This document shows, one piece after another, positions 1 through 7,515 of a stretch of DNA of 19,750 nucleotides (its first letter is position 1; each line of letters opens with the position of its first letter). Both the position numbers and the translations under genes were made by a program. The DNA is taken from positions 1 through 19,750 of the forward strand of contig JBBQXS010000067.1 in assembly GCA_038209365.1 (NCBI GenBank). Reading direction: 5' to 3'. This stretch comes from DASQHW01 sp038209365 (GTDB taxonomy: Bacteria; Actinomycetota; Acidimicrobiia; IMCC26256; PALSA-610). The notes under the pieces were generated by a model that saw only the letters and a list, made by a program, of their open reading frames with translations, was not told the origin of the DNA and made no database searches.

Positions 1-111
1 GCGTGGCGCATCGAGTACAACACCTACCGACCGCACAGCGCCCTCGACGGTCTCACACCCGCCGAGAAGCGCGACGAGTGGATCACCGAACACCAACCAG
101 CACTCTCATGA
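1..111 (+). CDS. IS3-type transposase (OrfB, rve domain), C-terminal end only
   Basis: Frame 1 is open from the window edge to a TGA at 109-111 and gives 36 residues. They contain the sequence YNTYRPHSALDGLTPAE, the classic end of the integrase (rve) core of IS3-family OrfB transposases (consensus YN..RPH..L...TP.e). The catalytic DDE residues would lie upstream, outside the window. The frame runs on to a natural stop, so this copy's C-terminus looks intact. Whether the whole gene is functional cannot be judged. The unrelated importer operon begins less than 200 bases downstream. Confidence 0.85.
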   Translation, partial: AWRIEYNTYRPHSALDGLTPAEKRDEWITEHQPALS

Positions 112-140
112 CTGCTGGACCACCAAACGGGGTCCCGTCA
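112..140 (+). repeat. Probable right end of the IS3-type element
   Basis: The bases directly after the transposase stop include a GGACC...GGGGTCCC tract and finish with CA at 139-140. IS3-family elements typically end ...CA-3' shortly after the orfB stop. The left end lies outside the window, so the inverted-repeat assignment is not tested. The sequence after 140 belongs to a different transposase relic, which supports a boundary near here. Confidence 0.4.
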
Positions 141-141
141 G

Positions 142-303
142 GCGCCTATCGACGTTGCCGACGCGGCTGCACCCGGTCGCAATCGTCATGTGCTCCCCAA
201 CGACGATCTCGTGAACCACCAGTTCACCGTGGATGCACCCGATCGACTCTCGGTGAGGGACATCATCGGGATCCCGGATGCAGGTTCGCAAGGCAGATGC
301 TAA
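142..303 (+). pseudogene. Internal fragment of a second IS3-type OrfB transposase
   Basis: Frame 1 continues open to a TAA at 301-303. About residues 20-45 of this stretch (from 202) read DDLVNHQFTVDAPDRLSVRD, followed by IIGIPD. This closely resembles the DLV.R.F....PDR.WV.DIT.IPT segment around the first catalytic Asp of IS3 OrfB proteins. The usual Trp after DRL is Ser here, and no catalytic core follows, so it is a decayed fragment. It comes after the C-terminal end of another copy (1-111), so the two are not one collinear gene. Its 3' end runs into the start of the substrate-binding lipoprotein gene at 297. Confidence 0.6.
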
Positions 304-1718
304 GAACTGCGTTCGTGACTCGGCCGGTATCGCGCGAGCGGGGATCGACGAGGCTTCGTGGATGGGCGGTCATCGTCGTTGCGGCGCTGCTCATCGCGGC
401 CTGCGGGTCCCGGGAGAGCGGCCCTCCGCCGGGTCTCGAGGTCGGCGCGGCGCGCGCTCCTGCGGGCGGCGCGTCGCCGGCGCAAGCGACGACGGTCGGG
501 ACCCTCAAGCCTGGGTGCGGGCGCGCCACACCGGCGCGAGGTGCCACGGACAAGGGTGTCACCGATACGAACGTCACCATCGGTGTGATCTCCGACAAGT
601 CGGGCGTGGTGGCGGTTCCGACTGCGGGTATCGACGGCTCGGTCGAGGCGTTCGTGGAGTTCTGTAACAGCCTGGGTGGGATCAACGGTCGTGAGTTGGT
701 GCTCAAGCACTACGACTCGAAGATCCTCAACGAGGCCGACGCGATGAAGCAGGCGTGCGAGGACAACATCTTCGCGCTCGTCGGCTCGGGTTCCGTGGTT
801 GACGATCCTGGCGCCGTCACCATGGTGCAGTGCAAGCTCGTTGAGGTGGCCGCGTACACCGCCACGTACGTCAAGGGCCTTTCTCCCCGTGTGTTTCAGC
901 CCGTCCCGAATCCCGGCAGGTCCTATCCGGTCGGGGCGGGATTGTTCATCGCCAAGCGCTTCCCGGACGCGGTCAAGAAGGCGGCGATCATGTGGCCGAA
1001 CCTGCCGGTCGGACGCACGCAGGCTGCCCGTCAGCGCGACGCGTACCAGCAGGCGGCCGGGTTCAACTTCGTGTACTCGAACCCCACCGATGTGTTGGTG
1101 CAGACGTGGAGCCCGATTGTCAGCGAGCTCGACGACAAGAGCGTCGAATGGGTCACCGATATCACCACGCTTTCGGAGATGGAGCATCTTCTGCAGTCGA
1201 TGAGTGACGCCGGCTTGCAGCCGGAGGTCATCGACCTCGGTCAGCAGTACTACGACGAGAGCTTTCCCGGGAAGCCCGGTACCGAGGGCGCGCTCGTGCT
1301 CACCAACACCGCGCCGTTCGAGGAAGCAGACGGGAACCCTGCCCTGCAGGTGTACTTGCAATGGCTGAAGAAGGCGTCCCCGAAGACGCCTCCGACCACG
1401 CTCGGGGTACAGGCGTTCTCGGCCGGTCTCTTGTTCGCGCAGGCCGCAGCCGCACTCGGCTCGAACCTCACCCGGGAAGGGCTGATCACCCAGCTCAAGG
1501 CGATCAAGAAGTGGGATGGCGGCGGCCTCCAGGCACCCGCGAATCCCGGTGACAACAAGGGCTTGACGTGTTTCCTCTACATGCAGGTGAAGGGCGACAA
1601 GTTCGTGCGGTACTGGCCGGAGAAGCCGACCGACGGCACGATGGGCTTCGACTGCGACCCGAAGTACTCGGTGCCGCTGACGGCGCGGTACGAGCCGCTC
1701 CCGCCGGGCTTCGGATGA
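297..1718 (+). CDS. Branched-chain amino-acid-type ABC transporter, substrate-binding lipoprotein (Peripla_BP_6)
   Basis: This is a 473-residue predicted lipoprotein that would capture the substrate outside the membrane and hand it to the permease encoded next. The N-terminus has a basic n-region, a hydrophobic segment (about residues 24-35) and the lipobox LIAAC, with Cys36 as the likely lipidated residue. A low-complexity Ala/Gly/Pro linker follows. From about residue 75 the sequence VTDTNVTIGVISDKSG begins a type I periplasmic-binding fold of the Leu/Ile/Val receptor family, with the typical GGINGREL segment. Four or more Cys residues in the mature part could form disulfides. ATG at 297 was chosen as the nearest ATG before the signal peptide; GTG at 315 is an alternative. 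Neither has a strong ribosome site. The permease starts 39 bases downstream, implying one transcript. Family assignment is firm; the ligand is unknown, since HAAT receptors also bind amides, urea, aromatic acids and other ligands. Confidence 0.9.
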   Translation: MLRTAFVTRPVSRERGSTRLRGWAVIVVAALLIAACGSRESGPPPGLEVGAARAPAGGASPAQATTVGTLKPGCGRATPARGATDKGVTDTNVTIGVISDKSGVVAVPTAGIDGSVEAFVEFCNSLGGINGRELVLKHYDSKILNEADAMKQACEDNIFALVGSGSVVDDPGAVTMVQCKLVEVAAYTATYVKGLSPRVFQPVPNPGRSYPVGAGLFIAKRFPDAVKKAAIMWPNLPVGRTQAARQRDAYQQAAGFNFVYSNPTDVLVQTWSPIVSELDDKSVEWVTDITTLSEMEHLLQSMSDAGLQPEVIDLGQQYYDESFPGKPGTEGALVLTNTAPFEEADGNPALQVYLQWLKKASPKTPPTTLGVQAFSAGLLFAQAAAALGSNLTREGLITQLKAIKKWDGGGLQAPANPGDNKGLTCFLYMQVKGDKFVRYWPEKPTDGTMGFDCDPKYSVPLTARYEPLPPGFG

Positions 1719-1757
1719 TCGCCATGACCGTTTCTTTGTCTGTGTCGAAGGCCTGCG

Positions 1758-3794
1758 ATGAGTGAGCTGCTGCGCTACACGATTTTTGGGCTCGCGTTCG
1801 CCGGCATCTACTTCATCGCCGCGAGCGGCCTCGTCGTCACCTACACCACGTCGGGAATCTTCAACTTCGCGCACGGCGCGGTGGCGATGCTCGCCGCCTT
1901 CGCCTACTGGGAGCTACGGATCCAGCGCCACTGGGCCGCACCGTTCGCGTTCGCCGTCGTGCTTTTCGTGCTGGCACCGATCGCCGGGGTCGTGATCGAG
2001 CGCTTGATCATGCGCAACCTTGGCGGCGCCGCGACCATCACGAACATCGTCGTCACCATCGGATTGCTCGTCACGCTGCTCGGCGTCGGATCGGTGGTGT
2101 GGGCACCGACGAAGTTCGCGGTCACGCCGTCGCTTCCGCGGTTCTTCCAGGCTGATGTAATCACCGTCGCAGGGGCGCCGATCCCGTGGCACTACCTGTT
2201 CGTCCTCGCGCTGTCGGTCATCGTGGCGGGCGCTCTGTGGGTGTTGCTCAACCGCACGCGGCTCGGCATCGCGATGCGGGCCGTCGTCGACGACCGGAAC
2301 CTTGCTCGGCTCAACGGTGACCGTCCCGACATCCCGTCGATCGCGAGTTGGGTCGTGGGCTGCATGCTCGCGGCGCTGGCCGGTGTGCTGTTGGCGCCGA
2401 TCCTTGCGCTCGACGTCGCGCGCCTCACGCTGCTGGTGATCAACGCCTATGCGGTCGCGATTGTCGGCCGGTTGCGCAGCTTGCCGCTCACCGCGCTGGG
2501 CGCGGTGATTCTCGGCCTTTCGCTCAACTACTTCGATTGGGCCCTGACCAAGATGGACGACGTCCCGGTGGTGGTGCAGAGCATCCACAACTCGCTGCCG
2601 ATCATCATGCTGTTCATCGTCCTGCTTCTGCTGCCCCAGGACCGCACGCGTCTGACGACCAAGCTGCAGTCGCGTGAGGGCGCGCCGATACCGTCGTGGC
2701 GGACCGCGATCGTGACCGGTGCCGCGTTCGTCGTCGTCGCGGGGTTCGCCGAAGGTCTGATGCATGGCGCGTTGCTGCGAGCGGTCGGTCAGGGCCTCGC
2801 ACTGGCGATCATCATGTTGTCGCTCGTGCTGCTGATCGGGTATGCCGGCCAGATCTCGCTGGCGCAGTTGGCCTTTGCCGGGCTGGGTGTGCTGGCCGCG
2901 TCGTGGCTCCCAGGTCAGTTGGGTGCCTCACCGGTCGGGCTCCTCGTCGCGGCAGGTTTTGCGGGTGTGGTGGGCGCGATCGTCGCCCTACCGTGTCTGC
3001 GGCTGCGCGACCTCTACCTCGCGTTGGGCACGATGGCGTTCGCGCTCGTCGTCGAACAGAACGTGCTCGGTCAGATCCACGGCTTCTCCACCGACAGCAA
3101 GGCCTTCGAGCGGTGGAGCCCGCTCGAGAGCGACCGGGCCTACTTCGTTGCCATCGCGACGGTGTTCGTGCTTTTGGCCTGGCTGGTGATCGCGTTGCGG
3201 CGGGGAGTTTTCGGCCGCCGATTGCAGGCGATGAAGGACAGTCCGGCCGCGTGCACGACCCTCGGACTGAACCTGACGCTCACCAAGGTGCAGGTGTTCG
3301 CGCTCGCGTCGGCGATGGCGGGGATCGGTGGGTTCCTTCTCGCGGGCTGGAAGGGCACCGTCGGTAAGGACGACTTCAGCCTGTTGACCGGGACCCTGTC
3401 CGCGCTGCCGCTGCTGCTGCTCGCGGTCGTCGGGGGCATCACCGCGGTGTCGGGCGCCATGGTCGGCGCGCTGCTGCTCGTGGCGATGCCCCAGATCGCC
3501 AGCGACTACCCGTCGCTCAACAACCTCATGATCCTTCTCCCCGGCCTGGTCGGCATCAGCCTGGCCCGGAACCCCGATGGGGTCGTCAGCGAGGCGCGTA
3601 CGGCCGCCCGCGCGGTGCACCGGATGCTCACCGAGCGACGCGCGGTCGCACGCGCGTCTCCCGCGTCACGTCCCGGCTCGACGCGCGTCGTCCCCGAGCT
3701 CGTCGGCCTCAACGGCCCGGTCAGCACCGCCGAGCTCACCGCGCTCGAGCGAGGGCTGGGTGTCACCGCGGAGGACTGTCGTGGCACTGCTTGA
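1758..3794 (+). CDS. LivH-LivM fused ABC transporter permease
   Basis: This 678-residue membrane protein carries both permease subunits of a Liv/HAAT importer in one chain. The N-terminal half (about 1-300) is LivH-like, with FNFAHGA near residue 35. The C-terminal half (about 310-603) is LivM-like, with GYAGQISLAQ near residue 361 and the cytoplasmic coupling segment MKDSPAACTTLGLN near residue 492. Each half has several strongly hydrophobic segments. A hydrophilic tail of about 75 residues, rich in Arg, Ala and Ser, follows the last membrane helix and is longer than usual for LivM. ATG at 1758 has GAAGG at 1747-1751, six bases upstream. The 3' end overlaps the ATPase gene by 14 bases, indicating translational coupling. 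LivH-LivM fusions are known in actinobacteria; the substrate is not predictable. Confidence 0.92.
   Translation: MSELLRYTIFGLAFAGIYFIAASGLVVTYTTSGIFNFAHGAVAMLAAFAYWELRIQRHWAAPFAFAVVLFVLAPIAGVVIERLIMRNLGGAATITNIVVTIGLLVTLLGVGSVVWAPTKFAVTPSLPRFFQADVITVAGAPIPWHYLFVLALSVIVAGALWVLLNRTRLGIAMRAVVDDRNLARLNGDRPDIPSIASWVVGCMLAALAGVLLAPILALDVARLTLLVINAYAVAIVGRLRSLPLTALGAVILGLSLNYFDWALTKMDDVPVVVQSIHNSLPIIMLFIVLLLLPQDRTRLTTKLQSREGAPIPSWRTAIVTGAAFVVVAGFAEGLMHGALLRAVGQGLALAIIMLSLVLLIGYAGQISLAQLAFAGLGVLAASWLPGQLGASPVGLLVAAGFAGVVGAIVALPCLRLRDLYLALGTMAFALVVEQNVLGQIHGFSTDSKAFERWSPLESDRAYFVAIATVFVLLAWLVIALRRGVFGRRLQAMKDSPAACTTLGLNLTLTKVQVFALASAMAGIGGFLLAGWKGTVGKDDFSLLTGTLSALPLLLLAVVGGITAVSGAMVGALLLVAMPQIASDYPSLNNLMILLPGLVGISLARNPDGVVSEARTAARAVHRMLTERRAVARASPASRPGSTRVVPELVGLNGPVSTAELTALERGLGVTAEDCRGTA
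3770..3774 (+). promoter_or_regulatory. Strong ribosome binding site for the LivGF fusion
   Basis: GGAGG lies six bases before GTG 3781, inside the end of the permease gene. It fixes the GTG at 3781 as the start of the ATPase gene even though the reading frame is open far upstream. Confidence 0.75.
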
Positions 3795-5292
3795 AGTCCG
3801 GGGCCTTACGGTCCGCTTCGGCGGACTCAACGCGGTCAACGAGGTCGACCTCGATGTCGACGCCGGCTGCATCACCGGACTCATTGGCCCGAACGGCGCG
3901 GGCAAGACGACGACCTTCAACGCGATCACCGGGCTGAATGAGCCGGCCGCGGGAACGCTGGTGCTCGACCAGTCGGACATCACCCATGATCCACCCCGTC
4001 ATCGAGCTCGTCGCGGTATCGCACGTACGTTTCAGCGACTGGAGCTGTTCGGGACCCTGAGCGCGCGCGACAACATTGTCGTCGCCGGCGAGATACGCCG
4101 GCGCTGGGCGCGGGACTCCGACGCTGACCCGAGGCATGACGCCGACGTCATCGTGGAGCGCGTCGGATTGCACGACGTCGCCGATGAACGCGCCGACGCG
4201 TTGCCGACCGGCTTGGCTCGCCTCTGCGAGCTCGGTCGCGCGCTCGCCACGCGACCCCGCCTGTTGCTGCTCGACGAGCCTGCATCGGGGCTCAGCGATC
4301 GCGAGACGGAGAACTTCGCCGCGCTCTTGCGGGCGTTGGCGAACGAAGGGATGGCGATCCTGCTCGTGGAGCACGATGTCGCGCTGGTGATGGAGGTGTG
4401 CGCGTCGGTCCACGTGCTCGATTACGGCTCGTTACTGGCAGTGGGTACGCCGAGCCGGATTCAGCGTGACCCGGCCGTGCTCGCGGCATACCTCGGGAGT
4501 CCCGACGATGAGGCCGACGCCGCGCCGGTCGAGTCGCGCGCGTCGCGAGTGCGCGCTCGGGACCGGGTCGAGCCGGTGCACCAGCCCAGCGCGCCGATGC
4601 TGGAGCTTCGCAACCTCACGGCCGCCTACGGTCGCATCGAGGTACTCCACGGCATCGATCTCGCCGTGCCGCGCGGCAATGTCGTCGCGCTGCTCGGACC
4701 GAACGGTGCCGGGAAGACGACGACGCTCAAGGTCGCGAGTGGCCAGATGGCAGCGACCGCCGGGTGCATTCACCTTGCAGGCCGGCACGTCAACGGTGCC
4801 GCTGCCGACGCGCTGCCTCGCATCGGGCTGTGCACGATCCCCGAAGGGCGCGGCGTGTTCCCCAACCTCACGGTCCGCGAGAACCTCGTCATGACGACCT
4901 ACGCCGGTGTGTCGCAGGCCGATGTCGAAGAACGCGCCTATACGCGGTTCCCCAAACTCAAGGAGCGTCGCACGCAGCTGGCAGGCACCATGTCGGGTGG
5001 CGAACAGCAGATGCTCGCCATGGCTCGGGCGGTCGCCACCGAACCGGCGGTGTTGCTGCTCGACGAGCTGTCGATGGGCCTGGCACCGCTGATCGTCGCG
5101 GAGTTGTACGCGCTCGTGGCCCAGATCGCCGAAGAGGGCATCTCGATCCTCGTGGTCGAGCAATTCGCCCGCACGGTGCTCGAAGTGGCCGACCTCGCCG
5201 TGGTCATGGTCCAGGGACGAATCACGAGCCTCGGCGCGCCCGAAGACATCGAAGCGGAGCTGTCGTCGGCCTACATGGGAGCGAGCGGATGA
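3781..5292 (+). CDS. LivG-LivF fused ABC transporter ATPase
   Basis: This 503-residue cytoplasmic protein contains two complete nucleotide-binding domains that would power the fused permease. Domain 1 (about 1-241, LivG-like) has Walker A GPNGAGKT at 36-43, Q-loop Gln84, signature LPTGLARL at 141-148, Walker B LLLLDEP with Asp165/Glu166, and H-loop His198. A charged linker (about 242-272) joins it to domain 2 (273-503, LivF-like), with Walker A at 306-313, signature SGGEQQ at 405-410 and Walker B Asp428/Glu429. The domain 2 switch position reads VEQ rather than VEH, as is usual in LivF. The domain 1 signature PTGLA departs from LSGGQ, but variant signatures are common in LivG. An internal ATG at 4597 begins domain 2 and could in principle allow separate LivF synthesis. 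Start chosen on GTG 3781 with GGAGG upstream. Confidence 0.93.
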   Translation: MALLEVRGLTVRFGGLNAVNEVDLDVDAGCITGLIGPNGAGKTTTFNAITGLNEPAAGTLVLDQSDITHDPPRHRARRGIARTFQRLELFGTLSARDNIVVAGEIRRRWARDSDADPRHDADVIVERVGLHDVADERADALPTGLARLCELGRALATRPRLLLLDEPASGLSDRETENFAALLRALANEGMAILLVEHDVALVMEVCASVHVLDYGSLLAVGTPSRIQRDPAVLAAYLGSPDDEADAAPVESRASRVRARDRVEPVHQPSAPMLELRNLTAAYGRIEVLHGIDLAVPRGNVVALLGPNGAGKTTTLKVASGQMAATAGCIHLAGRHVNGAAADALPRIGLCTIPEGRGVFPNLTVRENLVMTTYAGVSQADVEERAYTRFPKLKERRTQLAGTMSGGEQQMLAMARAVATEPAVLLLDELSMGLAPLIVAELYALVAQIAEEGISILVVEQFARTVLEVADLAVVMVQGRITSLGAPEDIEAELSSAYMGASG

Positions 5293-5735
5293 CTGATCAC
5301 CCAACGTCAGAGACCGAACGCGCCGACGTGTCGTCCGCTGCTTCGGAAACACACGGCGCGTCGAGCCGCGTCGAGCAGTTCGTCATCGGCGTCCAGCAGC
5401 TGCGCGTCGCGAACGAAGCCGAACGGCTCGAGCGCCGGCTCTACTGGGCCGGGATCGCGCTGCCGATTATCGGTGTCATCATCATCTGGCTCGGCTGGTG
5501 GGGTGCATCGGGCACCAAGTACGTCTACCAGGAGATCCCCTACGTCGTCTCCGGGGGGATCTTCGGCATCGCGCTCGTCTTCATCGGTGCCGCGCTGTTC
5601 GCCCGCTATTCGGTCGCACGCCTGCTCCGCTTCTGGCTGGCCCGGGTCGTCGCCGACTCGCAGATCCAGACCGACCGTCTCATCGAGGCGATCGAGAACC
5701 TCGCCAAAGTCACGAAAGAACGTTCGGAACCGTGA
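5289..5735 (+). CDS. Small membrane protein of the importer operon (unknown function)
   Basis: This 148-residue protein is of no family I recognise. An acidic, Ser/Thr-rich N-terminus is followed by an amphipathic, probably helical stretch (about 35-57). Two hydrophobic segments follow: about 58-75, ending WLGWWG, and about 90-110. The basic/acidic C-terminus (IQTDRLIEAIENLAKVTKER) could form a short coiled coil. Its ATG overlaps the ATPase stop as ATGA, with GGGAG seven bases upstream. This is tight translational coupling and implies a role with the transporter, or at least co-expression. The next small gene starts inside its stop codon in the same way. It could be an accessory or stability subunit; that is inference from position only. 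Confidence 0.8.
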   Translation: MTDHPTSETERADVSSAASETHGASSRVEQFVIGVQQLRVANEAERLERRLYWAGIALPIIGVIIIWLGWWGASGTKYVYQEIPYVVSGGIFGIALVFIGAALFARYSVARLLRFWLARVVADSQIQTDRLIEAIENLAKVTKERSEP

Positions 5736-5986
5736 ACGCCGGCTCGCATGATGCAACATCAGGAAAGACGCCGGTCACCGGAGGCTTTCTGTCTGAGAAT
5801 CCCCATCGCCGGACCTTCGAGTCGGTCTTTGCGCGTCTTGTTGCGACCGCCGGCATCGTGGGGATCGGCACCGCGCTCGGCGCGATCCTCATCGCCGCCG
5901 ACGTTGCAGGCTGGATCGCTGGCCTCGTCGTGTCCTTCGTGACGGTCGCACTCGCCGCGATGCTCTGGCGCTCGCGGCACCTCTAA
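5732..5986 (+). CDS. Very small two-helix membrane protein, last gene of the operon
   Basis: This is an 84-residue hypothetical protein starting at GTG 5732, which overlaps the previous stop as GTGA. Residues 1-30 are polar; about 36-56 and 60-78 are two hydrophobic segments rich in Ala, Gly, Ile and Val, separated by a short turn. The protein ends in a basic WRSRHL. It resembles a minimal helical hairpin, and no family is recognised. The coupled position suggests it belongs with the 148-residue membrane protein and the importer. Its TAA (5984-5986) interlocks with the TAG of the convergent acyl-CoA ligase (5983-5985), so no room is left for an intergenic terminator. Confidence 0.7.
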   Translation: MNAGSHDATSGKTPVTGGFLSENPHRRTFESVFARLVATAGIVGIGTALGAILIAADVAGWIAGLVVSFVTVALAAMLWRSRHL

Positions 5987-7482
5987 GGAGCGTCTGCCTG
6001 CAGCAGGGGCAAGAGCTCCTTCTTGGCGACCTTCTCGGTGCCGGTGCGCGGCAACTGGTCGACGACGATCACGCGTTGCGGCACCTTGTAATCGCTAAGG
6101 CGCTCTTTCGCGAATGCGATCAGCTCGGCCTCGCCGAGCGTGGCGTGTTCCGCGAGCGTGACGGCGGCCGCCGGCACCTCGCCCTTGCGGGGGTCGGGCA
6201 GCCCGACGACGGCGGCCTCGACGACCGCCGGGTGTTCTTCCAGTGCGCGCTCCACTTCGACCGCGAAGACGGAGTAGCCGCCGTGTTTGATCACGTCCTT
6301 CTTGCGACCCGCAAACTCGAAGAACCCGAAGCGGCGTGCGCGCGCCAAGTCACCGGTGCGCAACCAACCGTCGGGACTGATTGTGTCCGCGGTCTGGTCG
6401 TCGCGCCCGTGATATCCCTGCATGACACCTGGACCGCGGATCAACAGTTCACCCACTTCCCCTTTGGGCACCTCGACGCCGTTGTCGTCGACGATTCTGA
6501 ACCGGTGGCCCGCCATCGGGTGCAGCAATCCGCCGATCGGAGTTTGCAGTGGCGCGTAGACGCGCAGCGCGACACCGCCCGCCAGTTCGACCATCCCGTA
6601 TCCGTCGATGAACGTCGCGCGGCCGATAGTCCGGCCCAGACCCGGGATCGTCAGCGCGGCCCCGAGCCGCTGGAACCGCTCGACGACGTCGTCCGGCAAC
6701 GCGTCGGCGCCCGACGACCAGATGCGTACCGACGACAGATCGCGATGCTCGGCGCCCGCTTCGAGCATCATTCGGTACATCGCCGGGACCCCGATGAACA
6801 TCATCGCCCGCCGCCGCTCGATCGCGTCGAGCGCATCGGTCGGGCGGAACTTCGCCAGCAGGTACACGGGGATGCCGATCGACGCGAGCATGATCAGCAT
6901 CGTGAAGCCCGCCACGTGCGCCACCGGGAGGCCGCTCACGCAGCCGTGCGTGAAGACCCGTTCCGGCGTCAGCGCGCCGCTCGGAACCTTGCGGACGAGG
7001 GCACGGTGGGTGAGCTGTGCGCCCTTTGGCTTCCCGGTCGTGCCCGAGGTGTAGAAGATCAGTGCCACGTCGGACGGGTCGACATCGACCGCCGAAGCGG
7101 GAGGACCTCCGGTCAGCGCGCTGAAGTCGTCGATCTCGCACGCGGCGCCGGCGTCGGCGACGACGTGCGCGATTTCGTCGGCGGTCATGCGGGGATTGAC
7201 GGGCACCGCAATACCGCCGGCGCGTGCGACCGCGAGGCAGGCGAGGAACAGCTCGTAACCGTTGGGGGTGCGCACCACGACGCGGTCTCCGTGGGCGATC
7301 GAGCCGCGCAGGGTCCCCGCCGCTCGTGCGACCAGCCCGGCCGCCTCGGCGTAGGTTACGCGCAGCCCGTCCGGCTCTTCTGCGAGCGGTCGGGGACCGC
7401 GGATCGCGGCCAGCCGCTCGAGGAGCGACCCGAGCGTCAGGTCCTTCTCGCGCGCCAGGCGGAGGCGATCGCTGAGCGCCAT
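5983..7482 (-). CDS. Long-chain fatty-acid-type acyl-CoA ligase (AMP-binding, ANL superfamily)
   Basis: This is a 499-residue adenylating enzyme expected to activate a carboxylic acid with ATP to an acyl-adenylate and then to the acyl-CoA. The ANL motifs are all in order: P-loop YTSGTTGKPKG at 144-154, YGMVE at 295-299, GWLRTGDLA at 372-380, the hinge region GRKKDVIKHGGY at 392-403, and the C-terminal Lys484 in PRTGTEKVAKKEL. The residue before that Lys is Glu where many relatives have Gly. Length is normal for the family. ATG at 7482 is preceded by an AGGA (spacing 8) that overlaps a TAGGAT -10-like box. It is divergent from the WS/DGAT gene with 33 bases between, which fits a joint role in fatty-acid activation and esterification. 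The exact acid substrate is not predictable. Confidence 0.93.
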   Translation of the reverse strand: MALSDRLRLAREKDLTLGSLLERLAAIRGPRPLAEEPDGLRVTYAEAAGLVARAAGTLRGSIAHGDRVVVRTPNGYELFLACLAVARAGGIAVPVNPRMTADEIAHVVADAGAACEIDDFSALTGGPPASAVDVDPSDVALIFYTSGTTGKPKGAQLTHRALVRKVPSGALTPERVFTHGCVSGLPVAHVAGFTMLIMLASIGIPVYLLAKFRPTDALDAIERRRAMMFIGVPAMYRMMLEAGAEHRDLSSVRIWSSGADALPDDVVERFQRLGAALTIPGLGRTIGRATFIDGYGMVELAGGVALRVYAPLQTPIGGLLHPMAGHRFRIVDDNGVEVPKGEVGELLIRGPGVMQGYHGRDDQTADTISPDGWLRTGDLARARRFGFFEFAGRKKDVIKHGGYSVFAVEVERALEEHPAVVEAAVVGLPDPRKGEVPAAAVTLAEHATLGEAELIAFAKERLSDYKVPQRVIVVDQLPRTGTEKVAKKELLPLLQADAP

Positions 7483-7515
7483 GCGCTCGATCCTAAGAGG
7501 TGCGAGGATGCGCGT
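7483..7515. promoter_or_regulatory. 33-bp divergent control region between acyl-CoA ligase and WS/DGAT
   Basis: The gap between the two start codons is only 33 bases. On the minus strand TAGGAT (7490-7495) has the TANNNT form of an actinobacterial -10 box and lies seven bases before the ligase ATG. On the plus strand GAGGA (7504-7508) is a ribosome site for the WS/DGAT GTG. At least one promoter must extend into the opposite coding sequence. No operator palindrome is evident. Confidence 0.4.

Noticed and set aside
300..1874. Long minus-strand open frame (524 codons) opposite the binding-protein gene
   Set aside because: Arg/His-rich composition typical of an antisense shadow in GC-rich DNA; the plus strand has a clear lipoprotein and receptor fold.
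1914..2765. Minus-strand frame of 283 codons opposite the permease
   Set aside because: Extreme Arg/Asp/His/Gln content and no motif; shadow of the membrane protein.
4201..4224. Non-canonical ABC signature PTGLA in the LivG half as a sign of a dead ATPase
   Set aside because: Variant signatures of this kind are common in LivG proteins and all other nucleotide-binding motifs are intact.
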